Assembly (NCBI GenBank): GCA_900318205.1
Contig: ONJS01000016.1
Location: 1 to 64,000 of the forward strand
Length of the DNA stretch: 64,000 nt
Direction of reading: 5' to 3'
DNA from: an uncultured Prevotellaceae bacterium
GTDB lineage: Bacteria > Bacteroidota > Bacteroidia > Bacteroidales > Muribaculaceae
Shown here one piece after another: positions 14,620-24,475 of this stretch. Numbering within the stretch: position 1 is the first letter of the stretch; every line of letters begins with the position of its first letter. The position numbers were made by a program, and so were the translations under genes. The notes under the pieces were generated by a model. The model was not told where the DNA came from. It saw only the letters and a program-made list of their open reading frames with translations, and did not search any database.

Positions 14620-16764
14620 ATGAAGAAAAGAAAAAGACTGGCGGCTGCGTTGCTGTCTTTATGCGCGTTTGTAGCTGTCAATGGACAGAATGACATCTGG
14701 CGGCAGGATAGTCTGCCCGAGGTGGTTGTAACGGGTACTGGCACTCAGCACCTGCTGAAGGATGCGCCCGTGCAGACCGAGGTAATCACGAGCAAGATGC
14801 TGCGCAACTATGCGGGCAAGAGTATCGAGGACATCCTGGGTGGCCTGACGGCGTCGTTTGCCTTCAACCAGGATGACATGGGTTCGCAGATGCAACTGAA
14901 TGGACTGGGCAACAGTTACATTCTAGTCCTGATTGACGGCAAACGCATCCATGGCGACGTGGGTGGCCAGAACGACCTGTCGCTGATCGACCCGCAGAAC
15001 ATCGAGAAAATCGAAATCGTGAAGGGTGCGTCGAGTGCACTCTACGGCTCGGATGCCATCGCCGGTGTGGTGAATATCATCACCAAGAAGCACCGCGAGG
15101 AGGGCCTGCTGATAGAGAACACCACACGCCTGGGCAGCTATGGTGACGTGCGCCAGCACAATGGTCTGGCCTTGAATTACGGCAAGTTCAGCAGCTACAC
15201 CAACTTCCAGTTGCAGCACAGCGACGGCTGGCAGAACACCACGGTTGAGCATACTGAAGGCTCTGAAGAGCCCATCACCGACTCCCGCAACAAGACCGTG
15301 AACCGCCACACCAACTGGCAAATCGCCGAGCGGTTGACCTATCAGCCTGTCAAGAATGTGGAACTCTATGCCGACGGCAGCACCTACTGGAAACGCATCT
15401 ACCGCGTGAGCGGCCGTCATCCCCACTATGACGTGAAGACCTGGGACATGGAGTACCACAATGGTTCGGCATCCATCGGCGGCAAGTGGAGCCGTTCAAA
15501 GACAGACTACATCTCGCTGGACGTGGACTGGCACCGCCATGCCTACTATTACTATTACACCGCCACGACGCTCGTCGAGGACTACGAGAAGAGCGCGGGC
15601 ACTCCCTACTACCCTTACTTCCCGTATCTTCCTGACCAGAAGGAGCTACAGAGCGACCAGCAACGCACGATGGCTGCGCTGAAGGGGGTCTTCACTTTGC
15701 CCTACGAGAACATCCTGAGTACCGGCATGGAATTCCGCTATGACTGGCTCCACGCCCCTACCCGAGTCAAGGGCGGCAAGGCCAGCGACTGGACCGCTGC
15801 CGTGTATGTGCAGGACGAATTCAACCTCATCCACAACGTGAACATCACCGCCGGCCTGCGCCTGAACCAAAACGAGCAGTTCGGCACCAAACTGACGCCC
15901 AAGGTGTCGGCGATGTGGAAACCCGGCAACGCCTGGCGATTGCGCGCCACCTGGAGCCAAGGCTTCAAGACGCCCGCCATCCGCGAACTGTTCTACCGCT
16001 ATGTGCGCCAGATGAGCGGCACCTACCTGTATCTGGGCAACACCGACCTCAAGCCTCAGTCGAGCAACTATTTCTCGCTGAGCGGCGAATATGGCTGGCG
16101 CGGCCTGAACGTGACCGTCACGGGTTATTATAATAAGGTCAAGGACATGATAGCGCTGGTAACCATCCCCAACTATCAGGCCCCCGACGAATACATCATC
16201 CAGTATGATCCCGTCAAGACCCGCCAATACCAGAACATCGAGGACGCCAAGACCTATGGCGTTGACGTGAACGTCAATTACCAGTGGCGTGAGTTTGCCT
16301 TCGGCCTGGGCTACAGTTATCTGGACACCGATGCCAACCAATATGATACCAACCATGACAAGATGCGTAAAGTCACCATCGACGGCATGGCCCACCACAA
16401 GGGCAACTGGTTTGCCACTTGGGGGCACCGCTTCTCGGCCGACTACCGCTTGAGCGTGGGCATCTATGGCCGCATGTCGAGCACCCGCTATTATCAGGAC
16501 GACGGCAACGGCAAGGGCTACCAGACGTGGCGCCTGTCCACCACCCATGACCTGGGACACTTCAAGGCGACCACCTGGCGCATCGAGGCCGGTGTGGACA
16601 ACATCTTCAACTACTGTGACCGCACGCCTCACGGGCTGCACTTGGGCACGACAACCCCTGGCCGCACCGGCTATGTGTCGCTGACCATCCGCTTCAATCA
16701 AGGAAAGAAACTTTCTAATAAGTATAAGTCTAACTATAAACAACAAAACAATGATGAAGATTAA
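14620..16764 (+). CDS. btuB: TonB-dependent outer-membrane receptor, BtuB-like, first copy
   Basis: A 714-residue receptor with a signal peptide (cleavage near VAVNGQ). A TonB-box-like segment LPEVVVTGTG is followed by the plug domain (QMQLNGLGNSYILVLIDGKRIHGD, EKIEIVKGASSALYGSDAIAGVVNIITKK) and a beta barrel ending in YVSLTIRF. The cobalamin riboswitch directly upstream identifies its cargo as a corrinoid. It overlaps the start of cbiK by 14 bases, so the two are translationally linked. A second, diverged receptor follows cbiK. Bacteroidetes often encode several B12 receptors with different corrinoid preferences, which may explain the pair. Confidence 0.93.
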   Translation: MKKRKRLAAALLSLCAFVAVNGQNDIWRQDSLPEVVVTGTGTQHLLKDAPVQTEVITSKMLRNYAGKSIEDILGGLTASFAFNQDDMGSQMQLNGLGNSYILVLIDGKRIHGDVGGQNDLSLIDPQNIEKIEIVKGASSALYGSDAIAGVVNIITKKHREEGLLIENTTRLGSYGDVRQHNGLALNYGKFSSYTNFQLQHSDGWQNTTVEHTEGSEEPITDSRNKTVNRHTNWQIAERLTYQPVKNVELYADGSTYWKRIYRVSGRHPHYDVKTWDMEYHNGSASIGGKWSRSKTDYISLDVDWHRHAYYYYYTATTLVEDYEKSAGTPYYPYFPYLPDQKELQSDQQRTMAALKGVFTLPYENILSTGMEFRYDWLHAPTRVKGGKASDWTAAVYVQDEFNLIHNVNITAGLRLNQNEQFGTKLTPKVSAMWKPGNAWRLRATWSQGFKTPAIRELFYRYVRQMSGTYLYLGNTDLKPQSSNYFSLSGEYGWRGLNVTVTGYYNKVKDMIALVTIPNYQAPDEYIIQYDPVKTRQYQNIEDAKTYGVDVNVNYQWREFAFGLGYSYLDTDANQYDTNHDKMRKVTIDGMAHHKGNWFATWGHRFSADYRLSVGIYGRMSSTRYYQDDGNGKGYQTWRLSTTHDLGHFKATTWRIEAGVDNIFNYCDRTPHGLHLGTTTPGRTGYVSLTIRFNQGKKLSNKYKSNYKQQNNDED

Positions 16765-17845
16765 ATCTTTATTGATTGCCATGCTGGCAATCTGTCTGAC
16801 AATGGGCTTCACATCTTGCAAAGATGACAAGGACGATCCCATCGAGAACAACTACACCATTTACCAGAAAGCCGTAACACAGACCGTTAAGTCTCAGAAG
16901 AAGAGCGACAAGGTCATCCTGCTGGTTGCCTTCGGTTCGACATGGGAGCAGGCTTACAACGCATTTGATGCCACTGTTGAAGCCTACAAGAAGGAATTCC
17001 CCGGTTATGACGTGTTCCTGTCCTTCTCCTCAGCCATCTGCATCAACCGTGCAGCAGCCGGTGAGAACGTAGATCCCCGCAACTTCTATGCACCTCCCTT
17101 CTGGCTCAACGCCTTTGCCGAGGTTGAGTACATGGAAATCGTCGTACAATCGCTGCAGGTCATTCCCGGTGAGGAATACACCCGCGTGATCAGCTACATC
17201 AAGGACTTTGCCAACAACGCCAACGGTGACATCAACGACAAGTATCTGTCGATTGTTGACCTCAAGTTGGGTGTGCCCCTGCTGCAGGATGCCGAGAGCG
17301 ATGTGAACCTCGTTGCCAGCGAGCTGAACAAGCTCTACAAGGACAAAGCCAATGAGGGCGTTGTTGCCTTCATGGGTCACGGTAACCCCGACAGCTATGA
17401 TACCTATAAGGCCAACGTACGCTACACTCAGCTCGAGGAGGCCTTGCAGTACTTCAGCAAGAATTACTTTGTGGGTACTGTTGACATGATGGATAACTTC
17501 AAGACCGACGTGTATGAGCGTATGGTTGCTGCCGGTATCACCAGCGGTAAGGTATATTGCCACCCCCTGATGTCGATTGACGGTGACCACGGCCACAACG
17601 ACATGGCTGGTGACGATGATGACAACTGGGACGGCACCAAGTTCACCCCCAACGATGAGGGCGAGGTTGAGGACACCTCCTGGAAGATGTACTTCCAGCA
17701 CCTGGGTTATGAGTGCAACAACTCGACCATGATCGAGAAGGGCCTGTTGGAACTCCCCACCATCCGTCAAGTGTGGATGAACCACACCCGTGACGCCATC
17801 AACGGCGATCCCCTCGATTTCTATCACAGCAAGAATCCCGAGTAA
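16751..17845 (+). CDS. cbiK: Lipoprotein CbiK-type cobaltochelatase
   Basis: A 364-residue member of the CbiK family (sirohydrochlorin cobalt chelatase). Family stretches are VILLVAFGSTWEQAY, FLSFSSAICINR, SLQVIPGEEY, FMGHGNP (H210) and CHPLMSIDGDHGHNDMAGDD (H271, H280), so metal-binding histidines are kept. The N-terminus is a lipoprotein signal (hydrophobic run, then TSC with C23), which sends the enzyme to the cell envelope rather than the cytoplasm. Periplasmic CbiK forms are known in Desulfovibrio. Location between two B12 receptors suggests envelope handling of tetrapyrrole or cobalt, but it may also be the only chelatase for biosynthesis. Confidence 0.9.
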   Translation: MMKIKSLLIAMLAICLTMGFTSCKDDKDDPIENNYTIYQKAVTQTVKSQKKSDKVILLVAFGSTWEQAYNAFDATVEAYKKEFPGYDVFLSFSSAICINRAAAGENVDPRNFYAPPFWLNAFAEVEYMEIVVQSLQVIPGEEYTRVISYIKDFANNANGDINDKYLSIVDLKLGVPLLQDAESDVNLVASELNKLYKDKANEGVVAFMGHGNPDSYDTYKANVRYTQLEEALQYFSKNYFVGTVDMMDNFKTDVYERMVAAGITSGKVYCHPLMSIDGDHGHNDMAGDDDDNWDGTKFTPNDEGEVEDTSWKMYFQHLGYECNNSTMIEKGLLELPTIRQVWMNHTRDAINGDPLDFYHSKNPE

Positions 17846-17851
17846 ATGAGT

Positions 17852-17929
17852 TTTGCAGTTTTCAGTTGTCAGTTTTCAGCGGCATCCGCAAATAACTGAC
17901 AACTGAAAACTAATAACTAAAAACTGATA
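17852..17929. repeat. TTTTCAGTTGTCAG simple repeat with inverted half
   Basis: CAGTTTTCAGTTGTCAG is followed after about 20 bases by CTGACAACTGAAAAC and ACTAAAAACTGA, so the tract can fold into a long stem between cbiK and the second receptor gene. Confidence 0.55.
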
Positions 17930-19996
17930 ATGAACAAAAGGCTATTGATTATAGCTGTGACACTTCTCACGGGGAGTGCCACATTTTCCCAAATCCACAA
18001 GATGGAACGTAGCGATTCGTCGATGACGGACCGCTCTTATACCTTAAATCCCGTGGTTGTCACCGGTTCGGGGCACCACCAACGCCTGAAATCCACCGCC
18101 ACACCCGTCCATGTGCTCAGCCGCCAGGAAATCAAGGAGCAAGGCATCACCACCTTTGACGGCGCCTTGACGCGCATGATGCCGCAGGTGTCGATGGCGC
18201 CCAACTCGATGGGCACCTTCCTGAGGCTCAACGGACTGGGCAACAAGTACATCCTTATCCTGATTAACGGTCAGAAGTTGACGGGCGACATCTCTAACAA
18301 TGTTGACCTGAACCGCATCAACATGGCACGCGTGAAGCGCATCGAGGTGCTTGACGGTGCTGCCTCGTCGCTCTATGGCTCGGATGCCATTGCCGGCGTC
18401 ATCAACATTATCACCGACCAACCCACCCAGCAACTGGTATCCCTCGGCAGCGACACGCGCGTGTCGGGTCACGGCCAACTGACCGAGAACATCACGCTGG
18501 ACATCTTCAAGAACGGCTTCGGCTCCTATACCTCATTCTCACGAGACCGCGCCGACAGTTACCGCATCAACGATGTGGAATATGTCAAGGGCTCGGAAAC
18601 CGAGACGCAGCCGACCATTGCGCCCTTCTTCACGGGCTACCGTGCTAACCTCGTGGGCCAAAAGTTCACCTATGCCCCCAACGAGCACTTGGCGTTGAAT
18701 GCCGGCATCGACTATTCCTACAAGATTACCGACCGTCCCGAGACCCGCAAGGACATCACGGGCGGTACCGACTACGAGATGCGCTACAAGGGCCTGCGCT
18801 GGAACGTGGGCGGCATCTACAAGTTCACGAGCCGCAACTCGCTGCAGGCCGACTTTACTGTTGACCGTTTCCGCTACGGTAAGCAGTATGATGTCATCAC
18901 CAAGGACTATAGCATCGGCGACTATGTGCAGTCCAAAAAGCAACGCTCAATGGAAGGTCAACTGAAGGCTATCCTTGGCCTGATGAAGCACTCCACGACT
19001 ATCTTTGGTGCCGATTGGCGCAAGGACTACCTGACCGCCACCTCGGGCAACATCAACCAGAACGCCTATACGGCAGCCGCCTTTGCCCAGCACGAGATGC
19101 TGTTCTTTGAGCGTCTGACCGCCACAGTTGGCCTGCGTCTGACCTATCATGAGACCTTCAACTGGCACCTCACGCCCAAGGCCACGCTGATGTATGCCCC
19201 AGGTAACTTCCGCCTGCGCGCCACCTATTCGGCGGGCTTCCGTGCGCCAGGTCTCGACGAACTGTACTATCACTACTTCTCGGTCAACCGCGGCAAGGCA
19301 CAAATTATATTCGGCAACAAGGATCTCAAGCCCGAGAAGAGCAACTATTTCTCGCTCAATGCCGAATACCGCAGCAATATCCTTGCCGTGAGCGTGACGG
19401 GATATTTGAACCGCATCAATGACATGGTCATCAGGGAGAACATCGACATAGATGCCACCTCACTGGCCATGCTACAAGCCGAATTTCCCGAAATGACCGA
19501 TGACCAGGCCCAGAAACTCGAGCGTTACTCGCTGTATAAGAACAGCGACAAGGGTGACGTCAAGGGCGTACAGGTCAACGTCTCGGCCAATCTGTTCAGG
19601 GGTTTCAACCTGTCGGCCAACTACGTTTACACCTATGCCCGCACCTGTAGCGGTGACCAATGGACACCGCTGGAGCGCAGCATCCGCCATGCCGCCACCG
19701 TTGCCGCCAACTATTACCATAGTTGGGGCAACTACGGCCTGAACGTGAACGTCAACGGCAGGTTGCAGTCCAAGACCTACTATCCCGACTATGAGGACGC
19801 GCCAGGCTACGGAGTCTGGAACCTGAACACGTCCCACTCAATCGACGGGTTGAAACATTTGTATCTGGAGCCGAGCATCGGTATTGACAACATCTTTAAC
19901 AAGGTGGACCGCCGCATCGACTCATCCAACCGCAAGTATGCCCTGTATTCCCCGGGACGCATGCTCGTGATTGGCCTGAAATTGAAAATCAAGTAA
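17930..19996 (+). CDS. TonB-dependent outer-membrane receptor, BtuB-like, second copy
   Basis: A 688-residue receptor with a signal peptide (MNKRLLIIAVTLLTGSATFSQ). YTLNPVVVTGSG is the TonB-box region. The plug has FLRLNGLGNKYILILINGQKLTGD and KRIEVLDGAASSLYGSDAIAGVINIIT, and the C-terminal strand is MLVIGLKLKIK. Its layout parallels the first receptor but the sequence is clearly diverged, in line with an old duplication or separate origin. It is probably cotranscribed from the riboswitch promoter and ends at a terminator (20014-20050). Corrinoid or metal-tetrapyrrole uptake is inferred from context. Confidence 0.88.
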   Translation: MNKRLLIIAVTLLTGSATFSQIHKMERSDSSMTDRSYTLNPVVVTGSGHHQRLKSTATPVHVLSRQEIKEQGITTFDGALTRMMPQVSMAPNSMGTFLRLNGLGNKYILILINGQKLTGDISNNVDLNRINMARVKRIEVLDGAASSLYGSDAIAGVINIITDQPTQQLVSLGSDTRVSGHGQLTENITLDIFKNGFGSYTSFSRDRADSYRINDVEYVKGSETETQPTIAPFFTGYRANLVGQKFTYAPNEHLALNAGIDYSYKITDRPETRKDITGGTDYEMRYKGLRWNVGGIYKFTSRNSLQADFTVDRFRYGKQYDVITKDYSIGDYVQSKKQRSMEGQLKAILGLMKHSTTIFGADWRKDYLTATSGNINQNAYTAAAFAQHEMLFFERLTATVGLRLTYHETFNWHLTPKATLMYAPGNFRLRATYSAGFRAPGLDELYYHYFSVNRGKAQIIFGNKDLKPEKSNYFSLNAEYRSNILAVSVTGYLNRINDMVIRENIDIDATSLAMLQAEFPEMTDDQAQKLERYSLYKNSDKGDVKGVQVNVSANLFRGFNLSANYVYTYARTCSGDQWTPLERSIRHAATVAANYYHSWGNYGLNVNVNGRLQSKTYYPDYEDAPGYGVWNLNTSHSIDGLKHLYLEPSIGIDNIFNKVDRRIDSSNRKYALYSPGRMLVIGLKLKIK

Positions 19997-20013
19997 CCTT
20001 ATATTGTAATCAT

Positions 20014-20050
20014 AATGGAGGTTTGTCGTGAGACAGTACCTCCATTTTTA
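20014..20050 (+). terminator. Terminator of the riboswitch-receptor operon
   Basis: AATGGAGGT and ACCTCCATT flank a 15-base loop and are followed by TTTT. It separates the receptor operon from the corrin-ring operon. Confidence 0.85.
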
Positions 20051-20060
20051 CTATTTTTGC

Positions 20061-20068
20061 TAAATTTG
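20061..20068 (+). promoter_or_regulatory. -7 box of the corrin-ring operon
   Basis: TAAATTTG followed by C, ending 8 bases before the ATG at 20077. It overlaps the tail of the preceding terminator. No TTG is seen at the ideal distance. Confidence 0.6.
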
Positions 20069-20076
20069 CGACTGAT

Positions 20077-21477
20077 ATGGGTAAGATAATCGTAGCAGGC
20101 ATCGGGCCTGGCAGTAAAGAAGACATCACGCCTGCCGTACTTGAAGCAGTACGGTCGGCAGATGCTATTGTGGGATATAAATACTATTTCCAGTTTATCG
20201 AACTGTATGTCCAGGATGGGTGCGAATGCATCGACACGGGCATGAAGAAGGAACGCGAACGTGCTGAGCAGGCCTTTGAACTGGCCGAGCAAGGCAAGAC
20301 CGTCGTGGTTATCTCATCGGGCGATGCCGGCATCTACGGTATGACACCGCTCGTCTATGAAATGAAACGAGAACGCAATTCTGATGTGGAGATTGAATCC
20401 ATGCCCGGCATCTCGGCCTTCCAGAAAGCCGCCTCGCTGTTGGGCGCTCCCATCGGTCATGACTTGTGCATCATCTCACTGAGCGACCTGATGACCCCGT
20501 GGGAAGTGATTGAGCGCCGCATCAAGGCTGCCGCCGTGGGCGATTTTGTCACCGCCATCTATAATCCCAAGTCCAACGGCCGCTACTGGCAACTCTATCG
20601 CTTGGTGGAATTGTTCCTGCAGCAACGGTCGGCCGATACGCCTGTGGGGTACGTCAGGCAAGCAGGGCGTGATGAGCAGGAAATCAGAGTCACTACACTT
20701 GGCGAGTTTGACCCCGAGGACGTGGATATGTTTACCGTGATTCTTATCGGCAATTCGCAGTCCTACATACATGACGGACTCATTGTCACGCCACGCGGCT
20801 ACTACCGTGAACGCAATGATGAAGCCATCAAGCCTGGCCAGCAGATTATGATAGCGTCGTTCCGTACCATTGAGAGCGAACTCCGCAATAAAGACATCCC
20901 GCTTGACCACAAGTGGGCACTGCTGCATGCCATCCACACGACCGCCGACTTTGAGATGGAACGTATCCTCTATACCGACGAGGGCGCTGTTGAGACCCTT
21001 TACCATAAGGTTGCAAACGGAGAGTTAAAGACCATTGTGACTGATGTGACGATGGTGACCAGCGGCATCCGCAAGGGGGCATTGGCACGATTAGGCATGG
21101 AAGCCAAGTGCTACCTGAGCGACCCGAGAGTTGCCGAGATGGCTGCGGCACAAGGCATCACGCGGACCCAGGCGGGCATCCGCCTCGCCGTTGAGGAGCA
21201 TCCCGATGCGCTTTTCGCCTTCGGCAACGCACCAACGGCATTGATGGAGTTGTGTGACCTCATCCGCAAGGGCAAGGCCCATCCTGCCGGCATCATCGCC
21301 GCGCCCGTGGGTTTTGTGCATGTGCGCGAGTCCAAGCACATGGTCAAGCCGTTCAAAGCCATTCCCAAAATCATCGTCGAGGGGCGCAAGGGCGGCAGCA
21401 ACTTGGCAGCAACCCTGTGCAACGCCATCTTGACCTTTGACGATGCCGAGCAACTCAAGCCGGGGCGAGACCTGTAA
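20077..21477 (+). CDS. CbiH-CbiC fusion (C17-methyltransferase and cobalt-precorrin-8 methylmutase)
   Basis: A 466-residue two-domain protein. Residues 1 to about 240 are a tetrapyrrole methylase of the CbiH/CobJ type: GKIIVAGIGPGS at the N-terminus, VVVISSGDAGIYGM and FVTAIYNPKSNGR. Residues from about 265 to 460 are CbiC/CobH precorrin-8X methylmutase: GALARLGMEAKCYLSD, FAFGNAPTALMEL, IIAAPVGFVHVRESK and GRKGGSNLAATLCNAIL. It would perform ring contraction at C17 and later the methyl shift giving cobyrinate. It is first in a four-gene operon of fused corrin enzymes. Confidence 0.92.
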   Translation: MGKIIVAGIGPGSKEDITPAVLEAVRSADAIVGYKYYFQFIELYVQDGCECIDTGMKKERERAEQAFELAEQGKTVVVISSGDAGIYGMTPLVYEMKRERNSDVEIESMPGISAFQKAASLLGAPIGHDLCIISLSDLMTPWEVIERRIKAAAVGDFVTAIYNPKSNGRYWQLYRLVELFLQQRSADTPVGYVRQAGRDEQEIRVTTLGEFDPEDVDMFTVILIGNSQSYIHDGLIVTPRGYYRERNDEAIKPGQQIMIASFRTIESELRNKDIPLDHKWALLHAIHTTADFEMERILYTDEGAVETLYHKVANGELKTIVTDVTMVTSGIRKGALARLGMEAKCYLSDPRVAEMAAAQGITRTQAGIRLAVEEHPDALFAFGNAPTALMELCDLIRKGKAHPAGIIAAPVGFVHVRESKHMVKPFKAIPKIIVEGRKGGSNLAATLCNAILTFDDAEQLKPGRDL

Positions 21478-21478
21478 T

Positions 21479-21500
21479 CCTCACGCTAAGCCGCAAAGTT
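21479..21500. repeat. TCACGCTAAGCCGCAAAG repeat
   Basis: Second copy of the sequence at 3521-3539, placed in the 42-base gap between cbiH-cbiC and cbiE-cbiT. Confidence 0.55.
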
Positions 21501-21519
21501 TTAATCAACAGAAATCGAA

Positions 21520-22707
21520 ATGAAGTTTTACGTTATAGGCATCAGTGACGCGCCACGGCCATATTTTCCGCCAGAGGTAATCAGTCTCATCTGCAAAGGG
21601 CGCATTTTCTCGGGTGGCAAGCGTCACTACGGGCTCGTCGCACATTATCTGCCCGAAGGTTCCAAGTGGATTGACATTACTGTGCCGCTGGATGCGGTCT
21701 TTGAGCAATACCACGACGAGGTGATTGTATTTGCCAGCGGTGACCCGTTGTTTTTCGGGTTTGCCAATACCATCAAGCGCAAGATGCCAGATGCCGAGAT
21801 TGTGCTTTTCCCGTCCTTCAACTCGCTGCAACTGCTGGCGCACCGCCTGGTGATGCCCTATCACGATATGCGCATCGTCTCGTTGACGGGACGCCCCTGG
21901 CCCGAGTTTGACCGGGCACTGATTGAGCGGGTTGGAAAAATCGGCGTGCTGACCGACCGGGAGCATACGCCCGCCGCCATCGCCCGCAGGATGCTGGAAT
22001 ACGGCTATGACGGGTATCAAATGCATGTAGGCGAGCATTTGGGCAATCCCGAAGGGGAACGTGTCACAACCTTGACACTTGAGGAGGCTGCCAAACATGA
22101 GTTTGAGTATCCCAATTGTTTGATTCTGTGCGGCCACGCCAAGGCAAGACCCTACGGAATTCCTGAGAGTGAATTTGCCTTGCTTGATGGCAGGGAGAAG
22201 ATGATTACCAAGGCGCCAATACGCCTATTGACGTTGCAAGCGCTGGACCTGCCGCAGAAGAGCGTCCTATGGGACATCGGTTTCTGCACCGGTAGCGTGT
22301 CGATTGAGGCGCGGTTGCAGTTCCCGCACCTGCACGTCGAAGCCTTTGAAATCAGGCCCGAGTGTGAAGCCTTGATACAGGAGAACAGCCGACGTTTCGG
22401 CGCTCCCGGCATCAATTGGCACATCGGGGATTTCCTTGAAGCCGATCTCGATGCCCTACCCCGCCCTGATGCCGTATTCATCGGTGGCCATGGCGGTCAC
22501 CTCAAGGAAATCATGGCACGCGTGCTGACCGTCCTGACTGATGACGGTTGCATCGTGATGAACAGCGTCACCTCGCCCATGGTGCAAACCGACAGCCATC
22601 AACTGTTTAACGAGGCGTGTGCCGAGTTGGGCTTGACACAAGAGCCACCCACACGCATTATCCTGAACGACAACAACCCAATCGAAATACTGAAATGCAA
22701 AAGATAG
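21520..22707 (+). CDS. cobL: CbiE-CbiT fusion (precorrin-6Y C5,15-methyltransferase, decarboxylating; CobL type)
   Basis: A 395-residue protein. The N-terminal half is a tetrapyrrole methylase (CbiE), with EVIVFASGDPLFFGFANTI and SFNSLQLLAHRL. The C-terminal half (from about 215) is CbiT, a class I SAM-dependent methyltransferase with LWDIGFCTGSVSIEA as motif I and PDAVFIGGHGGHL. Together they methylate C5 and C15 and remove the acetate carboxyl at C12. The fused form is the usual CobL arrangement. Its last bases overlap the start of cbiG-cbiF by 13 nt. Confidence 0.93.
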   Translation: MKFYVIGISDAPRPYFPPEVISLICKGRIFSGGKRHYGLVAHYLPEGSKWIDITVPLDAVFEQYHDEVIVFASGDPLFFGFANTIKRKMPDAEIVLFPSFNSLQLLAHRLVMPYHDMRIVSLTGRPWPEFDRALIERVGKIGVLTDREHTPAAIARRMLEYGYDGYQMHVGEHLGNPEGERVTTLTLEEAAKHEFEYPNCLILCGHAKARPYGIPESEFALLDGREKMITKAPIRLLTLQALDLPQKSVLWDIGFCTGSVSIEARLQFPHLHVEAFEIRPECEALIQENSRRFGAPGINWHIGDFLEADLDALPRPDAVFIGGHGGHLKEIMARVLTVLTDDGCIVMNSVTSPMVQTDSHQLFNEACAELGLTQEPPTRIILNDNNPIEILKCKR

Positions 22708-24467
22708 CCATCATCCCGATAAGTGACGAGGGTCGCCATCTGGCCGACACCCTCCAGCAAGAGTTCCAAGCCCTGATCATCAGGCGCGCCGATGTTGCCA
22801 AACGATGGAAGGACTTTGATGCCTTCATCTTCATTGGCGCGATGGGCATCTGTGTGCGCACGATAGCATCTCTCATCGAAGACAAGCATACCGACCCGGC
22901 TGTCATCTGCGTCGATAGTATGGGCAACCATGTCATTTCGGTTCTATCGGGCCATGTGGGCGGTGCCAATGAGTTGACACGCCGTGTGGCATCGGCCTTG
23001 GGAGCCGATCCCGTGATTACCACCCAAAGCGATAATGCAGGGCTGTGGGCGCTGGATACGCTGGAAGAACGCTTCAACTGGCCGGTGGCCAGCGAAGATG
23101 ACATGAACGCCTGCATCTTCACCTTTGTCAACCGCAAGCCCACCGCCCTGCTGATGGAGGTCCGCGACGAGGGTACAGACTATTTGGAGAAGACCCTTCC
23201 CGACCATGTCACCATCATCAACGACATCAGCGAGGCCGACCCCAAGAAATACCGACTCATTATCATGGTCACGCCATTCCGCCGCTATGCACCTGAGGGC
23301 ATGTTGTCATTGCACTTTGTACCGATGGTCGGGACGATCGGCTTCGGGCTGGCGCATCATCCCGAGGATTACAAATTCATCTATGACCAGATGGACGAGG
23401 TGCTTGCCCAATGGGGCATCCTGCCGTGTGCCTGCCGTTACTGCACGATAGACGTCAAAGCCGACGAACCGTTTGTCAGGCTGTTGAAAGAAGGGTATAA
23501 CGAGGAGGTTGTGTTCTTCACCGCCGAGCAGTTGGCTGCCGTTGAGGTGCCCAACCCCAGTGACACGGTGGCTAAACATGTGGGCACGCCAAGCGTCTGT
23601 GAGGCTGCTGCCATCCTTGGCTCCAACCACGGCAAACTGATAGTGCCGAAGATCAAAGGCAAGAATTTCACGGTGGCATTGGCCATCGACCATCAATACC
23701 TGCGTCATCAGCAAGGCCACATCGAGATAGTAGGCGCCGGCCCAGGTGACCCCGATTTGGTATCAGTAAGAGGACGCAAAATGCTGGAACGTGCCGACCT
23801 GATTCTGTATGCGGGTTCGTTGGTGCCGCGGGAATTGACCTTGTGTGCTAAGCCCGGTGCCGTTGTCCGCAGTTCGGCAAGCATGAATTTGGACGAGCAA
23901 TGCGCGTTGATGAAGGAATTCTATGATAAGGGAAAATTCATCGTACGCCTGCACACGGGCGACCCGTGCATCTTCGGGGCGATACAGGAGCAGATGGCAT
24001 TCTTTGACCAGCACGGGATGCACTACCACATCACACCGGGCATCTCGTCATTCCTTGCTGCCGCTGCCGAACTGAGGAGCCAGTTCACCATCCCTGAGCG
24101 TACCCAGACCATCATCCTGACCCGTGGCGAGGGCCGCACCCCCATGCCCGAGAAAGAGCAGTTGCATCTGCTGGCCCGCAGCCAGAGCACGATGTGCATC
24201 TTCCTGAGTGCCGCTATCGTGGATGACGTGCAGCGGGAACTGCTCAAGGAATATCCCGAGGATACCCCCGTTGCTGCCTGCTACCACCTCACCTGGCCCG
24301 ACCAACGCATCTACCGCGGTGTGCTGAAGGACCTTGCCCAGATTGTCCACGACAATAACCTCACGCTGACCACGATGCTCGTCGTGGGCGAGGCCATCGA
24401 CAACCGCAAGGGCCTGTCGGAATTGTATAACAAACACTTCACCCACCTCTTCCGCAAAGGGAGTTGA
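22695..24467 (+). CDS. CbiG-CbiF fusion (cobalt-precorrin-5A hydrolase and C11-methyltransferase)
   Basis: A 590-residue protein starting at the ATG giving MQKIAIIPISDEG. Residues 1 to about 345 are CbiG: FIFIGAMGICVRTIA, VLSGHVGGANELTRRVA and GTPSVCEAAAIL. Residues from about 358 to 590 are CbiF/CobM: EIVGAGPGDPDLVSVRG, ADLILYAGSLVPRE and FIVRLHTGDPCIFGAIQEQM. CbiF methylates C11 and CbiG opens the delta-lactone with loss of the C20 fragment, so these are consecutive anaerobic-pathway steps in one chain. CbiG shows the oxygen-independent route is used. A pair of GAGACGCAA palindromes follows the stop codon. Confidence 0.93.
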   Translation: MQKIAIIPISDEGRHLADTLQQEFQALIIRRADVAKRWKDFDAFIFIGAMGICVRTIASLIEDKHTDPAVICVDSMGNHVISVLSGHVGGANELTRRVASALGADPVITTQSDNAGLWALDTLEERFNWPVASEDDMNACIFTFVNRKPTALLMEVRDEGTDYLEKTLPDHVTIINDISEADPKKYRLIIMVTPFRRYAPEGMLSLHFVPMVGTIGFGLAHHPEDYKFIYDQMDEVLAQWGILPCACRYCTIDVKADEPFVRLLKEGYNEEVVFFTAEQLAAVEVPNPSDTVAKHVGTPSVCEAAAILGSNHGKLIVPKIKGKNFTVALAIDHQYLRHQQGHIEIVGAGPGDPDLVSVRGRKMLERADLILYAGSLVPRELTLCAKPGAVVRSSASMNLDEQCALMKEFYDKGKFIVRLHTGDPCIFGAIQEQMAFFDQHGMHYHITPGISSFLAAAAELRSQFTIPERTQTIILTRGEGRTPMPEKEQLHLLARSQSTMCIFLSAAIVDDVQRELLKEYPEDTPVAACYHLTWPDQRIYRGVLKDLAQIVHDNNLTLTTMLVVGEAIDNRKGLSELYNKHFTHLFRKGS

Positions 24468-24475
24468 TGAATGTA

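Noticed and set aside
15646-16851. Long minus-strand open frame of 401 codons opposite the first btuB-like gene
   Set aside because: Same reasoning: a certain TonB receptor is on the plus strand, and the antisense product is low-complexity Val/Ala/Gly-rich.
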